Source: Aerococcus sp. (GTDB taxonomy: Bacteria; Bacillota; Bacilli; Lactobacillales; Aerococcaceae). From it: a stretch of 64,000 nucleotides of DNA. The first letter of the stretch is position 1; each line of letters begins with the position of its first letter. Positions 1 through 8,092 of the stretch are shown in pieces. The position numbers and the translations under genes were made by a program. A model generated the notes under the pieces. It saw only the letters and a program-made list of their open reading frames with translations. It did not search any database and was not told the origin of the DNA. Where the stretch lies: assembly GCA_030528285.1 (NCBI GenBank), contig JAUMZE010000001.1:310001-374000 (forward strand), in the 5' to 3' direction.

Positions 1-456
1 ATGATCGAAGAAGTTCTCGATATTATTAAGTCCTTTTTCACTCGTGATTTTCACAACGAGATCGCGTCCTAGAATCCGCGCTAGATAAAAGCACAAGCAC
101 GCTGCTACCATGGCACTGAACCAGGATAATAACGCCCCTTGCCACCAGCCGAAGAGATTCGCATTCGCAATCGTAATCAGAAAAGCGGGCAGTGGCGCGA
201 TGATCGATTGCATAATCATTAATAAGAATGAAATAAGGGCCGCATAAGCACCGTACGAACCAATAAAATCATGCACCGCTTGGAAGTTCCCGGTGGTAAA
301 CATATAGATGATATGATTCATCATATTACGCAGTGGAGGCACTACCCCGTAGAGAATCAATAATACGACCACCACACCGATTAAGACCCAGCGCTTTTTA
401 CGGTAGTTTTCGGTGTTCGCTGCTTGTTGCTGTCTGTTCGGTGGCATTGCTTTCAT
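1..456 (-). CDS. TVP38/TMEM64 (DedA-like) family membrane protein, 3' end outside window
   Basis: This frame is open from the ATG at 456 to the left edge (152 codons, no stop), so the C-terminus is missing. The N-terminus is basic and Gln-rich, followed by a hydrophobic helix at about residues 23-43. The TVP38/SNARE-associated core then begins with the pattern MQSIIAPLPAFLITIANA and a Gly-rich GWWQGALLSW segment. Family members are polytopic inner-membrane proteins with suspected roles in lipid scrambling or transport, and the substrate here is unknown. A strong GGAGGAGGA lies just upstream; the ATG at 447 is an equally good start. It is the last visible gene of a minus-strand set with a rhodanese lipoprotein and a selenoprotein, which suggests a membrane component of a selenium or sulfur process (inference). 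Confidence 0.85.
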   Translation of the reverse strand, partial: MKAMPPNRQQQAANTENYRKKRWVLIGVVVVLLILYGVVPPLRNMMNHIIYMFTTGNFQAVHDFIGSYGAYAALISFLLMIMQSIIAPLPAFLITIANANLFGWWQGALLSWFSAMVAACLCFYLARILGRDLVVKITSEKGLNNIENFFDH

Positions 457-574
457 TCCTCCTCCAATCAACAAAAATAGGGATGAACGATCTATCCGTC
501 ACTATCATCAGTTAAAAAGTGCGTGACTGCCTCATTTCATCGGATGATCACTTCATCCCCATTCATTATTTCAT

Positions 575-1318
575 TTAATCTTTTACTAATTCGAAGTCGT
601 GTTCTTTCGTTCCATCATTGGAGTTATAGACGTTACTCCAGCCTTCATCGACCAATTTTTGAGCCGCTTTGTAGGATTTATTTCCGGAGTAGCAATATGT
701 CATCACCGGTTTATCTTTTGGCACCTGTTTAATTTCTTCATCGAGATTCTTCACATCGATGCGTTTAGCGCCCATCAAGTGGCCCGCTTCATAATCTTTT
801 TCATCACGAGCATCTAAGATTGTATAGTCACCGGAGTCAGCTGCTTTTTGGAGCGCATCCCCAATCACAAATTGAACTTTGGTGGTGACGGTATATTGAT
901 GATCTTTGATACCTTCTGCGTTCGATACTTTGTTGAAGCCTTTATCTACGAGTTTCTTCGCTACTACTTCACTCTTATCTTTGGAGTCCGCAATCGTTAC
1001 GATGTCTTTATCCTTGTAGTCGTTTAAGGTATCAGCTTTTGAATCAATATCCGCTTCAGGAATATTAACTGCATATTTCACGGTGCCTTCCTTGTATTCG
1101 TCGCTTGGGCGGACATCAATCACGAGATAGTTCTCTTTTTGCTTCGTGTCTTCCAAAATCTTATCGAGATTCTCACCCGTCATTTCAGAAACAGTGCCCG
1201 GTTTCGCATCACTCTGCGTCGTATTTTGGCCGCAAGCACTCAGCGTAAAAATGGTCAGTGCACTCAATGCTGCTGTCGCTAAACGTTTCATCATACTCGA
1301 TTGCTTTGTCATTTCCAT
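575..1318 (-). CDS. Lipoprotein with tandem rhodanese domains
   Basis: The protein has 247 aa. It begins with a lipoprotein signal peptide: a basic KR, a hydrophobic stretch and the lipobox LSAC with Cys29. Two rhodanese-like domains follow, at about residues 45-140 and 145-245. The first lacks a catalytic Cys (VTIADSKDKS at the expected loop). The second has an active-site loop TYCYSGNKS with Cys209, so only the second should carry a persulfide or perselenide. It would be anchored on the outer face of the membrane. The start is preceded by AAAGAGG. The gene overlaps the end of the upstream selenoprotein gene by about 10 nt, implying translational coupling. A role in sulfur or selenium transfer to or from the partner proteins is inferred from context. 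Confidence 0.9.
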   Translation of the reverse strand: MEMTKQSSMMKRLATAALSALTIFTLSACGQNTTQSDAKPGTVSEMTGENLDKILEDTKQKENYLVIDVRPSDEYKEGTVKYAVNIPEADIDSKADTLNDYKDKDIVTIADSKDKSEVVAKKLVDKGFNKVSNAEGIKDHQYTVTTKVQFVIGDALQKAADSGDYTILDARDEKDYEAGHLMGAKRIDVKNLDEEIKQVPKDKPVMTYCYSGNKSYKAAQKLVDEGWSNVYNSNDGTKEHDFELVKD

Positions 1319-2034
1319 TTTACAACCTCTTCCTTTCCTCCATTAACAGCCAACGCTAATAATTTTTTAACTGCTTCCGTTTGCATACGACGATCGTGGG
1401 GTTCCTCTGAGAAGGTTTGCCCCAATGGATATGGTGTCACCATGACACGAGGGGGACGTACTTTCTTGATAACATTGGTTAAATGAATCATCGCGGCGGT
1501 ACGAATCCCACGACTCTCAATCTTTCTTTGCATTAATCCCACGGACTGATGACAAATATATCAGCCAGGTGATAATAAAACGATATCGACATGATCTTCT
1601 AATAACATATCCGCCATCATTGGAGCGGTTTTCTTCATTAATTTTGCCGTGCGTGGAATATAACCCATCCAGCCAAAATGTCGGGGTGCGACACTGCCAA
1701 TGACGCCCTCACTTTGAAGTTCTCTCAGTCTTTCGAGCGGGAAGACGATATTAATATCTTCTTTCGCACGTTTCGTATTATAATGATCGTGGTTCACCAC
1801 CAACGTTTGAAAGTCGACATCCCCATCGATCACACGAAAGGTCGGATCCCCCTTCTTCGTATCAAAGGGAGGATCCGTTGCATTGCGAATCCCCGCTGTT
1901 GTCACGAGGGCCACTCTGGCTTCATTCAGAGGCTTTTCCAGCGTCGCAACAGGTGGTTCCTCATCAATCGTAATCACCATATGCTCGGCTACTTTTCCGA
2001 TCACACTCTGCTCTAAACGTTTAATAAATGGCAT
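1309..2034 (-). CDS. Selenoprotein of the GrdB/PrdB (glycine/sarcosine/betaine/D-proline reductase) family, Sec158
   Basis: Two open frames are joined in phase by a single TGA at 1561-1563, giving a 241-aa protein if that codon is selenocysteine. The residues around it read LLSPG-Sec-YICHQSVG. This matches the short GrdB/PrdB-like family, in which many members have Cys at this site followed by xxCHQ. The downstream part stays homologous (SRGIRTAAM, RPPRVMVTPYPLGQ), so the TGA is not a true stop. The start has AGGAGG six bases upstream and overlaps the end of the DUF2064 gene by 22 nt. A 12-bp hairpin with a GUG loop begins a few bases after the UGA (separate entry). The family catalyses reductive cleavage or redox chemistry at a Sec/Cys. 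The substrate is unknown, and the gene is not part of a D-proline reductase operon. Confidence 0.9.
1527..1556 (-). promoter_or_regulatory. Candidate bacterial SECIS hairpin of the GrdB-like selenoprotein
   Basis: Counting from the first base after the UGA, TTTG(5-8) pairs with CAAA(31-34), CAT(10-12) with ATG(28-30), and AGTCC(14-18) with GGATT(22-26). The three-base loop GTG sits at 19-21. Distance to the loop and a G at the loop start fit the loose bacterial SECIS rules. The pairing was worked out by eye. Confidence 0.6.
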
Positions 2035-3563
2035 CTCCCGCCTCCTCTATACCCCAATAGCTCGTCAAAATAGCGTTCAATCATCGTTAAAAATTCATCG
2101 CTCAAGTAGTTTTTAATGACCTTGTACGTCGCTTGACTCTGGGCTACTTTGGTTTGAGATTGGTACTGTACATAGGCCATCGCACACCACGTCAATCCTC
2201 TCAAACAGGTAAAGAGAAGATACTGTGTGAGTTTGTCCTCATCAATGGCAACCTCACTCTTAGCGTTGTAGGCGACTACAAACTGCTGGATCCCCATTCG
2301 ATCATACAGATAATCCGTCTTCCAGCGTGTGGTCGTTGGTGCGAGAAAATGTCCCAGATCCTGTTCACGCTCGCCAATCAATGGTTTCTCCCAGTCGATG
2401 ATATAGGAGTCGCTCGCATCATGATTGATCAGGAAGTTACTGCTGTTTAACTCCGTATTAATGATGCAGGGATGTTCAAGCGGCTGGTCTAGGGCAAAAA
2501 TTCCGAGACGGTCGAGCAGGTTTTGAATGCGTTGTTCAACGTGCAGGTCCCTCTGATCCCACTCTTGATATACCCGAAACATCGTATGGAATTCATCCAT
2601 CATCACTTGAAAGGGTTGATCTGCCAAAATCAGCTCTGGACAGTTTGAGCGCGGTACCTGATGCACCCGAGCGAGTAATTTGGCCGCATTCGCACTGTCT
2701 GTTCGATAATCGAGCGGACGTCCCGGGAGATAATCCTCCACAAGATAGCCCGCATGGATTAATGGTTCATCCTCCACTAACTGACGCGGAATCGGCGTCA
2801 CCTGGCTCTCCTGTAATCCCTCAAGTGCGTGATATTCATAGGCGATCTGGTGCGCTAGATGGAGTTGTGACCCTAACGCAATCCGTAGCAACCGCGTTCC
2901 GTTGTGAAAACGGAAATTCGCATTGTATTCCCCCTGCGCCAGAAAGGTTGCGTCCTCGTCTTTGGTAAGGACACGCGCAATATCTTCTTTGGTATCGATG
3001 TCATGGATACGTGGGAGCACGTGCACCTGTAAATGCGCTTGGGAGGCTTTTGTGATTACTTTTCGATAGACAGACTGCCCGCCATACCCCGAAATCTCGA
3101 ATAAGGACGGGGTTGACTGTTTCCAGCCAATCAAGCCGTACCCACCATCATAGGTTGGTGCGAGTACAATATCCTCATAATCTAAGGCGCGAAAGGCTTC
3201 TGTGAGATGATCCGTGGACAAATCATAGAGGTCGGTTCCCATCAAAACGACCTTGTCATAACCAGCTAATTGAGCCTGATCCATCGCATATGCCATCCGT
3301 TGACCGAGATCCCCCTCGATTTGGCGATGCACCGTGACACAGGATGGATCATAATCGAGATAATCCGCTAAGGTCTTGGACTCATCTCTACTGGTGACCC
3401 AAAACTGGATATCATAGGGCAGTTCACTCACTGCTTGATAATTCTTCGTTAATAAGTATTGACTCAGCTGTTGAATAGCTCTGGGGTCGAGAAAATCACG
3501 GAGTCGACTCTTTGTTTCACCTTGAATCGGTAGCCGTGTAAAAATGATAACGACATTTTTCAC
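2013..3563 (-). CDS. DUF2064/TIGR04282-like nucleotidyl- or glycosyltransferase fused to an APH-like phosphotransferase domain
   Basis: The protein has 516 aa from a GTG start with GAGAGGGGGA upstream; a GTG 33 bases further upstream has no comparable RBS. Residues 1-200 are a GT-A-like domain of the DUF2064/TIGR04282 type: FTRLPIQGETKSRL near residue 8, then MGTDLYDL and YDGGYGLIGW. TIGR04282 proteins are named for an association with arsenosugar gene sets. Residues about 215-500 resemble aminoglycoside/choline-kinase phosphotransferases. The usual HGDxxxxN catalytic loop reads NTELNSSN, while the metal-binding motif is kept as IDWEKP, followed by QDLGHFLAP. The catalytic Asp is therefore replaced by Glu, or the domain may not be a kinase. 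It overlaps the selenoprotein gene by 22 nt, so the two are probably co-translated. Function is unknown. Confidence 0.8.
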   Translation of the reverse strand: MKNVVIIFTRLPIQGETKSRLRDFLDPRAIQQLSQYLLTKNYQAVSELPYDIQFWVTSRDESKTLADYLDYDPSCVTVHRQIEGDLGQRMAYAMDQAQLAGYDKVVLMGTDLYDLSTDHLTEAFRALDYEDIVLAPTYDGGYGLIGWKQSTPSLFEISGYGGQSVYRKVITKASQAHLQVHVLPRIHDIDTKEDIARVLTKDEDATFLAQGEYNANFRFHNGTRLLRIALGSQLHLAHQIAYEYHALEGLQESQVTPIPRQLVEDEPLIHAGYLVEDYLPGRPLDYRTDSANAAKLLARVHQVPRSNCPELILADQPFQVMMDEFHTMFRVYQEWDQRDLHVEQRIQNLLDRLGIFALDQPLEHPCIINTELNSSNFLINHDASDSYIIDWEKPLIGEREQDLGHFLAPTTTRWKTDYLYDRMGIQQFVVAYNAKSEVAIDEDKLTQYLLFTCLRGLTWCAMAYVQYQSQTKVAQSQATYKVIKNYLSDEFLTMIERYFDELLGYRGGGRCHLLNV

Positions 3564-3787
3564 AAGAATTCGTCCCCCTCTCCCGTGTGTTGACACTTGA
3601 TGATAAGACTCTTACTTTCTCTCGTCATAATACCATTGAATTAAAAAACAATCTATAGCTTTTCGCTGATTTGGCACCGCTTAACAACGCAAAACAGCGG
3701 TAGTGAAGGCGCTGCCTCTGTTTGCTGAATGATGACTATTAAAGGATACTGATTACTCATTAAAAAGCGAACTTTGTGATGACATAA

Positions 3788-5218
3788 TCAATGTGAATAC
3801 TGGTTTTTCTGCTCGATTGCCTTCAGATATTGTGCAATAACTCTCATGTCCTCAGATAACAATGTCCGCACATCAAATTGCACATGATCCTCGTTGATCC
3901 GTGCAATGATATGATGCGGACCGAGTCTTAACGCCTGCTCTAATTCCGAGGTCGAACATTGATCTGACGTCAGAGAGACGAGGGCAGTCGGTAGATACGT
4001 TCCTGGATAGGATCCACCACCGATCTGGGAGCGCCCACCAATTACCGCTACATGATAACTTGTCGTCTCGCGTTCAATCATACCCTGTAACATTTCCGCT
4101 TGCTTCTGGAGCGTGTCTATCTCTTGACTCAGCATGCGCAAGGTCGGGATCTTCTGCATCGCATAGTCAGGATTCAAATAGAAGGTCAGCGTCTTCTCTA
4201 AGGCCGCAATCGTAAATTTATCCACCCTGAGCGCGCGCAGGAGCGGATGTTTCTTCAGTTTTTGGATGTAGGCTTTCTTACCAACAATGATGCCTGCCTG
4301 CGGACCTCCAAGCAATTTATCGCCACTGAAACTTACCACGTCATAGCCGGCAACGAGTGATTCCGAAACGGTTGGTTCTGCGGGCAAACCGAGATGTTCA
4401 AGATTGATCAATAGCCCGCTCCCCAAGTCCTTGAAGGCAGGCAGATCATTCGCGTGGGCGAGAGAGACCACCTCACTATCCGGCACCATTTTATGAAAAC
4501 CGACAATCCGGTAATTACTGGTGTGTACCCGTAGTAGTGCTCCCGTTTCTGGAGTGATTGCCCGCTCAAAATCTTTGAGGTGCGTTTTATTGGTGGCCCC
4601 GACCTCTCTCAACACGGCACCGGCACTCTGAATGACATCTGGAATCCGGAATGAATCGCCAATCTCCACCAACTCACCGCGAGAAATCAAAATCTCGCTC
4701 CCTGCTGGTATGAGTGCCGTCAAATAGAGCATGACGGCCGCCGCATTGTTGTTCACGACGAGGACATCCTCTGCCCCGGTGAGTTCCTTGATAATCTCTG
4801 TCAGATGGGTGTAACGGCTCCCTCGCTCTCCCTTATCGAGATCATATTCGAGGTTGTTGTAGTGCTTCGCTACCTTAAGCATCGCATCCACCGCTTCATC
4901 CGCGAGTAAGGCCCGTCCCAAATTCGTGTGGAGCACGGTTCCCGTCGCGTTGATGCATTCCTTTAGGGTCATACTTCCCAGTGCTTGGAGTTTATTGGTG
5001 GTCTTTTCGGCGAGTGTGTCTGGATCAATCAATACGGTTTCACCGCGTAGGATCAATTGACGCGTCTCATTCAATACTTGCTGGACTTGCTGCTTGATGC
5101 GTTCATGGTTGATCGTTTGACTCCACGCTTGAATTTCAGGGCGTGAGAGGATCTCGTCCACAGACGGCAACTGGCGCAACTTGTTTTGGATTTCCGGACT
5201 AATATTTTTCTTACTCAT
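3788..5218 (-). CDS. selA: L-seryl-tRNA(Sec) selenium transferase
   Basis: The protein has 476 aa, the normal length. SelA is a PLP enzyme that converts seryl-tRNA(Sec) to selenocysteyl-tRNA(Sec) using selenophosphate. The PLP lysine is Lys301 in SFSGDKLLGGPQAG. The family hallmarks INATGTVLHTNLGRA (about 90-103), GERGSRYTH and VNNNAAAV are present. The ATG start lies inside the end of selB, overlapping by 8 nt, so the two are translationally coupled. About 220 bp separate its stop from the DUF2064 gene, so that module may have its own promoter. Confidence 0.97.
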   Translation of the reverse strand: MSKKNISPEIQNKLRQLPSVDEILSRPEIQAWSQTINHERIKQQVQQVLNETRQLILRGETVLIDPDTLAEKTTNKLQALGSMTLKECINATGTVLHTNLGRALLADEAVDAMLKVAKHYNNLEYDLDKGERGSRYTHLTEIIKELTGAEDVLVVNNNAAAVMLYLTALIPAGSEILISRGELVEIGDSFRIPDVIQSAGAVLREVGATNKTHLKDFERAITPETGALLRVHTSNYRIVGFHKMVPDSEVVSLAHANDLPAFKDLGSGLLINLEHLGLPAEPTVSESLVAGYDVVSFSGDKLLGGPQAGIIVGKKAYIQKLKKHPLLRALRVDKFTIAALEKTLTFYLNPDYAMQKIPTLRMLSQEIDTLQKQAEMLQGMIERETTSYHVAVIGGRSQIGGGSYPGTYLPTALVSLTSDQCSTSELEQALRLGPHHIIARINEDHVQFDVRTLLSEDMRVIAQYLKAIEQKNQYSH

Positions 5219-7097
5219 GTTTCAACACCCTCACATCACCGACCCGTTTCGTCAGACCAATCGCATCTAAATGTTCGAGGAAGGCCATTCCGTACTTCCG
5301 ACTCGTTTCCCAAGCATCGCGGAATTCACCGAGAGACAGTTCCCCATGTTCATTAATGTAATCCACCACGAAATGCTTGGCTGCTTCATAGACACTCATA
5401 TGGACATAGACATTTCGATCTAATTGGAAAATCTCACTACCCATCATGGAGTTAAATAATTCCTCTAGATGTTCATCCCCATGTGTGAGTGCGTCTTTTT
5501 CAGGTGGAGTCATTTTGGCGTCCTTGAGTGTTTGCTCCATGGCATCTCGTTCCATTTGACTCTTAGAATCTAACTGATAGGTGAAATCATACAGACGCGC
5601 CCGCCCGTATTCAATCGCAATCTGTTGGTCCTCACGCAGCTGTTTAAGGAGACGGTCCAGTTCCTTGGCACTCACATTCTTGAATTTGCTGCGAAGCTCC
5701 TCCAGTGGCATACCCTGGCGCACCGGATATTGCGCATGATAGGTCTCTAAGAGGGAGAGAATCTCTTTCTTGAACTCATTAAATTTTTGAACCGACATAT
5801 ATTGATGTCCAAAGACCAGTAATTCGTGCTCTTGGGTCAAAGTCTCAATCGCTTCGTCGACTTGTTGCTGTTCGACATTCAGGTATTGCATCATTTCTTT
5901 CTTACTGGTGAGGGCACTGCTACGCCGATTGAGGAAGTCAAGTAGGATCTGAGCTAGGTCACCCGTTTCCTTGACTTGGAGGGTATGAATCACCTCTTCA
6001 TTGAAACGTTTATGCTTCTCAGGTTCTTCCTCGAGAATCGTCCCGCCACCCACTGTATAAACCGGCGAATACGAACGCAGGATGAAATGATCGCCTTTCT
6101 TCACGTGAACCTGCTCTTCAAGACGCAGCTGCAGATACCCCGAATCTCCCTGAACAATTTTTTCCTTATCGATCGGGACAATTCGTGCGAGTACCTCCGC
6201 CGCCCCGACATGCACGTGGACGCGATCCCACAGTTCCAAGGCATATGGCGACTCAGGCAGACACTCTACCTTCACATCCAGCATGTAGGAGTCCTCCAGT
6301 GGGACGCCGCTCAAAACAGTCCCTCGCTCCATCTCCTCCACCGTCACATTGGTCAGATTCAGCGCGGTTCGATTCCCAGGAAAGGCCTGTTTTTGGTCTT
6401 TGTTGTGGATTTGGATATTACGGATCTTGGTTTTCTTGTTATATGGATAGGCATAGAGTTCATCTCCCACTGATAATGGTCCATCCACGAGTGTCCCGGT
6501 TACCACTGTCCCGAATCCTTTCACTGAGAAGGCACGATCCACATTCAACCGCGGTGGGAGGTCGCTCTCCTTCTCCGTGAGATGGCTGAGTTTGTCTTGG
6601 ATTGTTTGCTTAAGTTCCTCAATGCCTGTCCCGCTCACTGCGTCCGTTTCGACAATGGGGGCGTCTGCCAGTGGGGTATTTCGGAACCGCTCCTGAATAT
6701 CCTCATAGATAATTTCTTTCAGTTCAGGGTCCGCATCATCCACCTTGGTGAGAACGATGATGTAATTCTCCACGCCCAATAACCGCAAAATCGAGGAATG
6801 CTCAATCGTCTGTGGCATGATGCCCTCGTTCACGTCAATCACGAGGAGCACGAGATCGATACTGGCAACCCCTGCCAACATATTCTTCACGAAACGTTCA
6901 TGGCCTGGAACATCTACAATCCCGACCTCTTCTCCATCTGGCAAGGTCATAAAGGTGAACCCCAGATTAATCGTCAGTCCGCGTTCCTTCTCCTCACGCG
7001 TGGTGTCTGTATCCACCCCTGATAACGCCTTGATGAGGGTTGTTTTCCCATGGTCGACGTGCCCCGCAGTTCCAATTACAAAATTTGATTTCTTCAT
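5211..7097 (-). CDS. selB: Selenocysteine-specific elongation factor SelB
   Basis: The protein has 628 aa. SelB delivers Sec-tRNA(Sec) to UGA codons that carry a SECIS hairpin. The N-terminal EF-Tu-like GTPase shows GTAGHVDHGKTTL (G1), DVPGHERF (G3) and LTKVDDAD (G4). Beta-barrel domains II/III follow to about residue 340, with VDRAFSVKGFGTVVTGT. Winged-helix repeats fill the C-terminal 270 residues and bind SECIS RNA. The chosen ATG (MKKSNF) has GGAGG seven bases upstream and starts 2 bp after the DUF3343 stop. A start six codons earlier would overlap that gene and has no good RBS. The gene is in an operon with selA. Confidence 0.97.
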   Translation of the reverse strand: MKKSNFVIGTAGHVDHGKTTLIKALSGVDTDTTREEKERGLTINLGFTFMTLPDGEEVGIVDVPGHERFVKNMLAGVASIDLVLLVIDVNEGIMPQTIEHSSILRLLGVENYIIVLTKVDDADPELKEIIYEDIQERFRNTPLADAPIVETDAVSGTGIEELKQTIQDKLSHLTEKESDLPPRLNVDRAFSVKGFGTVVTGTLVDGPLSVGDELYAYPYNKKTKIRNIQIHNKDQKQAFPGNRTALNLTNVTVEEMERGTVLSGVPLEDSYMLDVKVECLPESPYALELWDRVHVHVGAAEVLARIVPIDKEKIVQGDSGYLQLRLEEQVHVKKGDHFILRSYSPVYTVGGGTILEEEPEKHKRFNEEVIHTLQVKETGDLAQILLDFLNRRSSALTSKKEMMQYLNVEQQQVDEAIETLTQEHELLVFGHQYMSVQKFNEFKKEILSLLETYHAQYPVRQGMPLEELRSKFKNVSAKELDRLLKQLREDQQIAIEYGRARLYDFTYQLDSKSQMERDAMEQTLKDAKMTPPEKDALTHGDEHLEELFNSMMGSEIFQLDRNVYVHMSVYEAAKHFVVDYINEHGELSLGEFRDAWETSRKYGMAFLEHLDAIGLTKRVGDVRVLKHE

Positions 7098-7099
7098 TC

Positions 7100-7375
7100 C
7101 TACGCCTCCCTCCACTCTTTGATGAGTTCATAGTTCTTCTTGTGCGTGTCTGTATCTTCATGGATCCGGTAGGCCTTGAGGGGTTCTAATTCCTCTGATT
7201 GAAAAGTAGCTACTAATGCCTCCATGAGGGATTCATCTGCCTTGAGTCCGAGCCCACATCCTGCTGAAATGGCACCAGGGATAGGAATGAGACGTGCTTG
7301 GTAGCCATGATTTTTGACAATCTGCTCACTCTCCATCGCCTTATGCACCCCTTGAAAAATCATAATAATTTCCAT
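7100..7375 (-). CDS. DUF3343-domain protein associated with selenium metabolism
   Basis: A 91-aa protein with IMIFQGVHKAMESEQIV at the N-terminus and the conserved PIPGAISAGCGLGLK containing a single Cys. DUF3343 proteins recur in selenium-utilising bacteria beside selD, yedF and selAB. They are suspected to bind or pass on a selenium or sulfur intermediate, but no reaction is established. GGAGG lies five bases before the ATG at 7375. The gene sits between a hairpin (7387-7423) and selB. Its Cys in a Gly-rich loop makes a carrier role plausible (inference). Confidence 0.85.
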   Translation of the reverse strand: MEIIMIFQGVHKAMESEQIVKNHGYQARLIPIPGAISAGCGLGLKADESLMEALVATFQSEELEPLKAYRIHEDTDTHKKNYELIKEWREA

Positions 7376-7386
7376 CCGGTCCTCCA

Positions 7387-7423
7387 TTCGAAAACAAGGC
7401 TAGGACATCCCCAGCCTTGTTTT
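7387..7423 (-). terminator. Hairpin between yedF and the DUF3343-selB-selA genes
   Basis: AAAACAAGGCT pairs with AGCCTTGTTTT around a loop of about 13 bases, ending in TTTT on the minus strand. It would partly terminate the selD-yedF transcript ahead of the DUF3343 gene, or protect mRNA ends. Readthrough seems likely because no clear promoter follows. Confidence 0.55.
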
Positions 7424-7464
7424 CCTGTTCTGTCTAACAAATGATTGTAAGGTCTCATTATTGA

Positions 7465-8058
7465 TTATGGTTTCACGATGCGGTTTGCTTGACGTAAGGT
7501 CTCAATAATCGCATACATGTTCGTTACGGACCCAACCGCAATTTCATCGGTCAGATCATAATAATCGGCACAGAGACCACATGTCGCAATCACAACACCT
7601 GCTTCTTCCATCTTCTTCAGGTCTTCCAGAGAATCGGAATCCTTCGTGGTGAGGAAAGCCCCAGAGTTATAGAAGAGAATCGTCGTTGGCAGGACGTCTT
7701 GTTCAGAGAGAGCATAGAGGAAGCTCTTCATGAGGTTCTTTCCGAGTTGTTCGTCACCACTCCCCATCTTGTTAGAGTCAATTTGAACGATATATTCATC
7801 CGAGGAAACAACTTGACCTTGCATTGCAGGCGAGGTTCCATGGGCATGTTCCCCTTTCTTGATGCTGACTTGGTAGTGGCCCGCTTCACCCTTTTCATGA
7901 GAGTAGTCATATTGCAATTGCTTAGCCATTTTTTCGAGATTTTGAACGGAAATCTCATTATCAACGAGGACTTCTACTTCATTGTCCTCGCGCAATGCTT
8001 TTTTAGCTTCGATTACGGGAATGGGACATGCTTTACCTAATACATCGACTTTTTTCAT
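7465..8058 (-). CDS. yedF: Selenium metabolism protein YedF (TusA-like plus DsrE-like domains)
   Basis: The protein has 197 aa. The N-terminal 75 residues are TusA/SirA-like with the CPxP motif (GKACPIPVIEAKKAL, Cys11), the persulfide or perselenide carrier site. The C-terminal half is DsrE/F-like and ends with CGLCADYYDL, a second thiol pair. YedF proteins with both domains are markers of selenium users and probably deliver reduced selenium to selenophosphate synthetase; the exact step is not proven. AAAGGAG precedes the ATG. The gene lies 34 bp downstream of selD in the same orientation. Confidence 0.93.
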   Translation of the reverse strand: MKKVDVLGKACPIPVIEAKKALREDNEVEVLVDNEISVQNLEKMAKQLQYDYSHEKGEAGHYQVSIKKGEHAHGTSPAMQGQVVSSDEYIVQIDSNKMGSGDEQLGKNLMKSFLYALSEQDVLPTTILFYNSGAFLTTKDSDSLEDLKKMEEAGVVIATCGLCADYYDLTDEIAVGSVTNMYAIIETLRQANRIVKP

Positions 8059-8092
8059 GATACTATCTACTCCTTTTCATTGATAATTAGAC

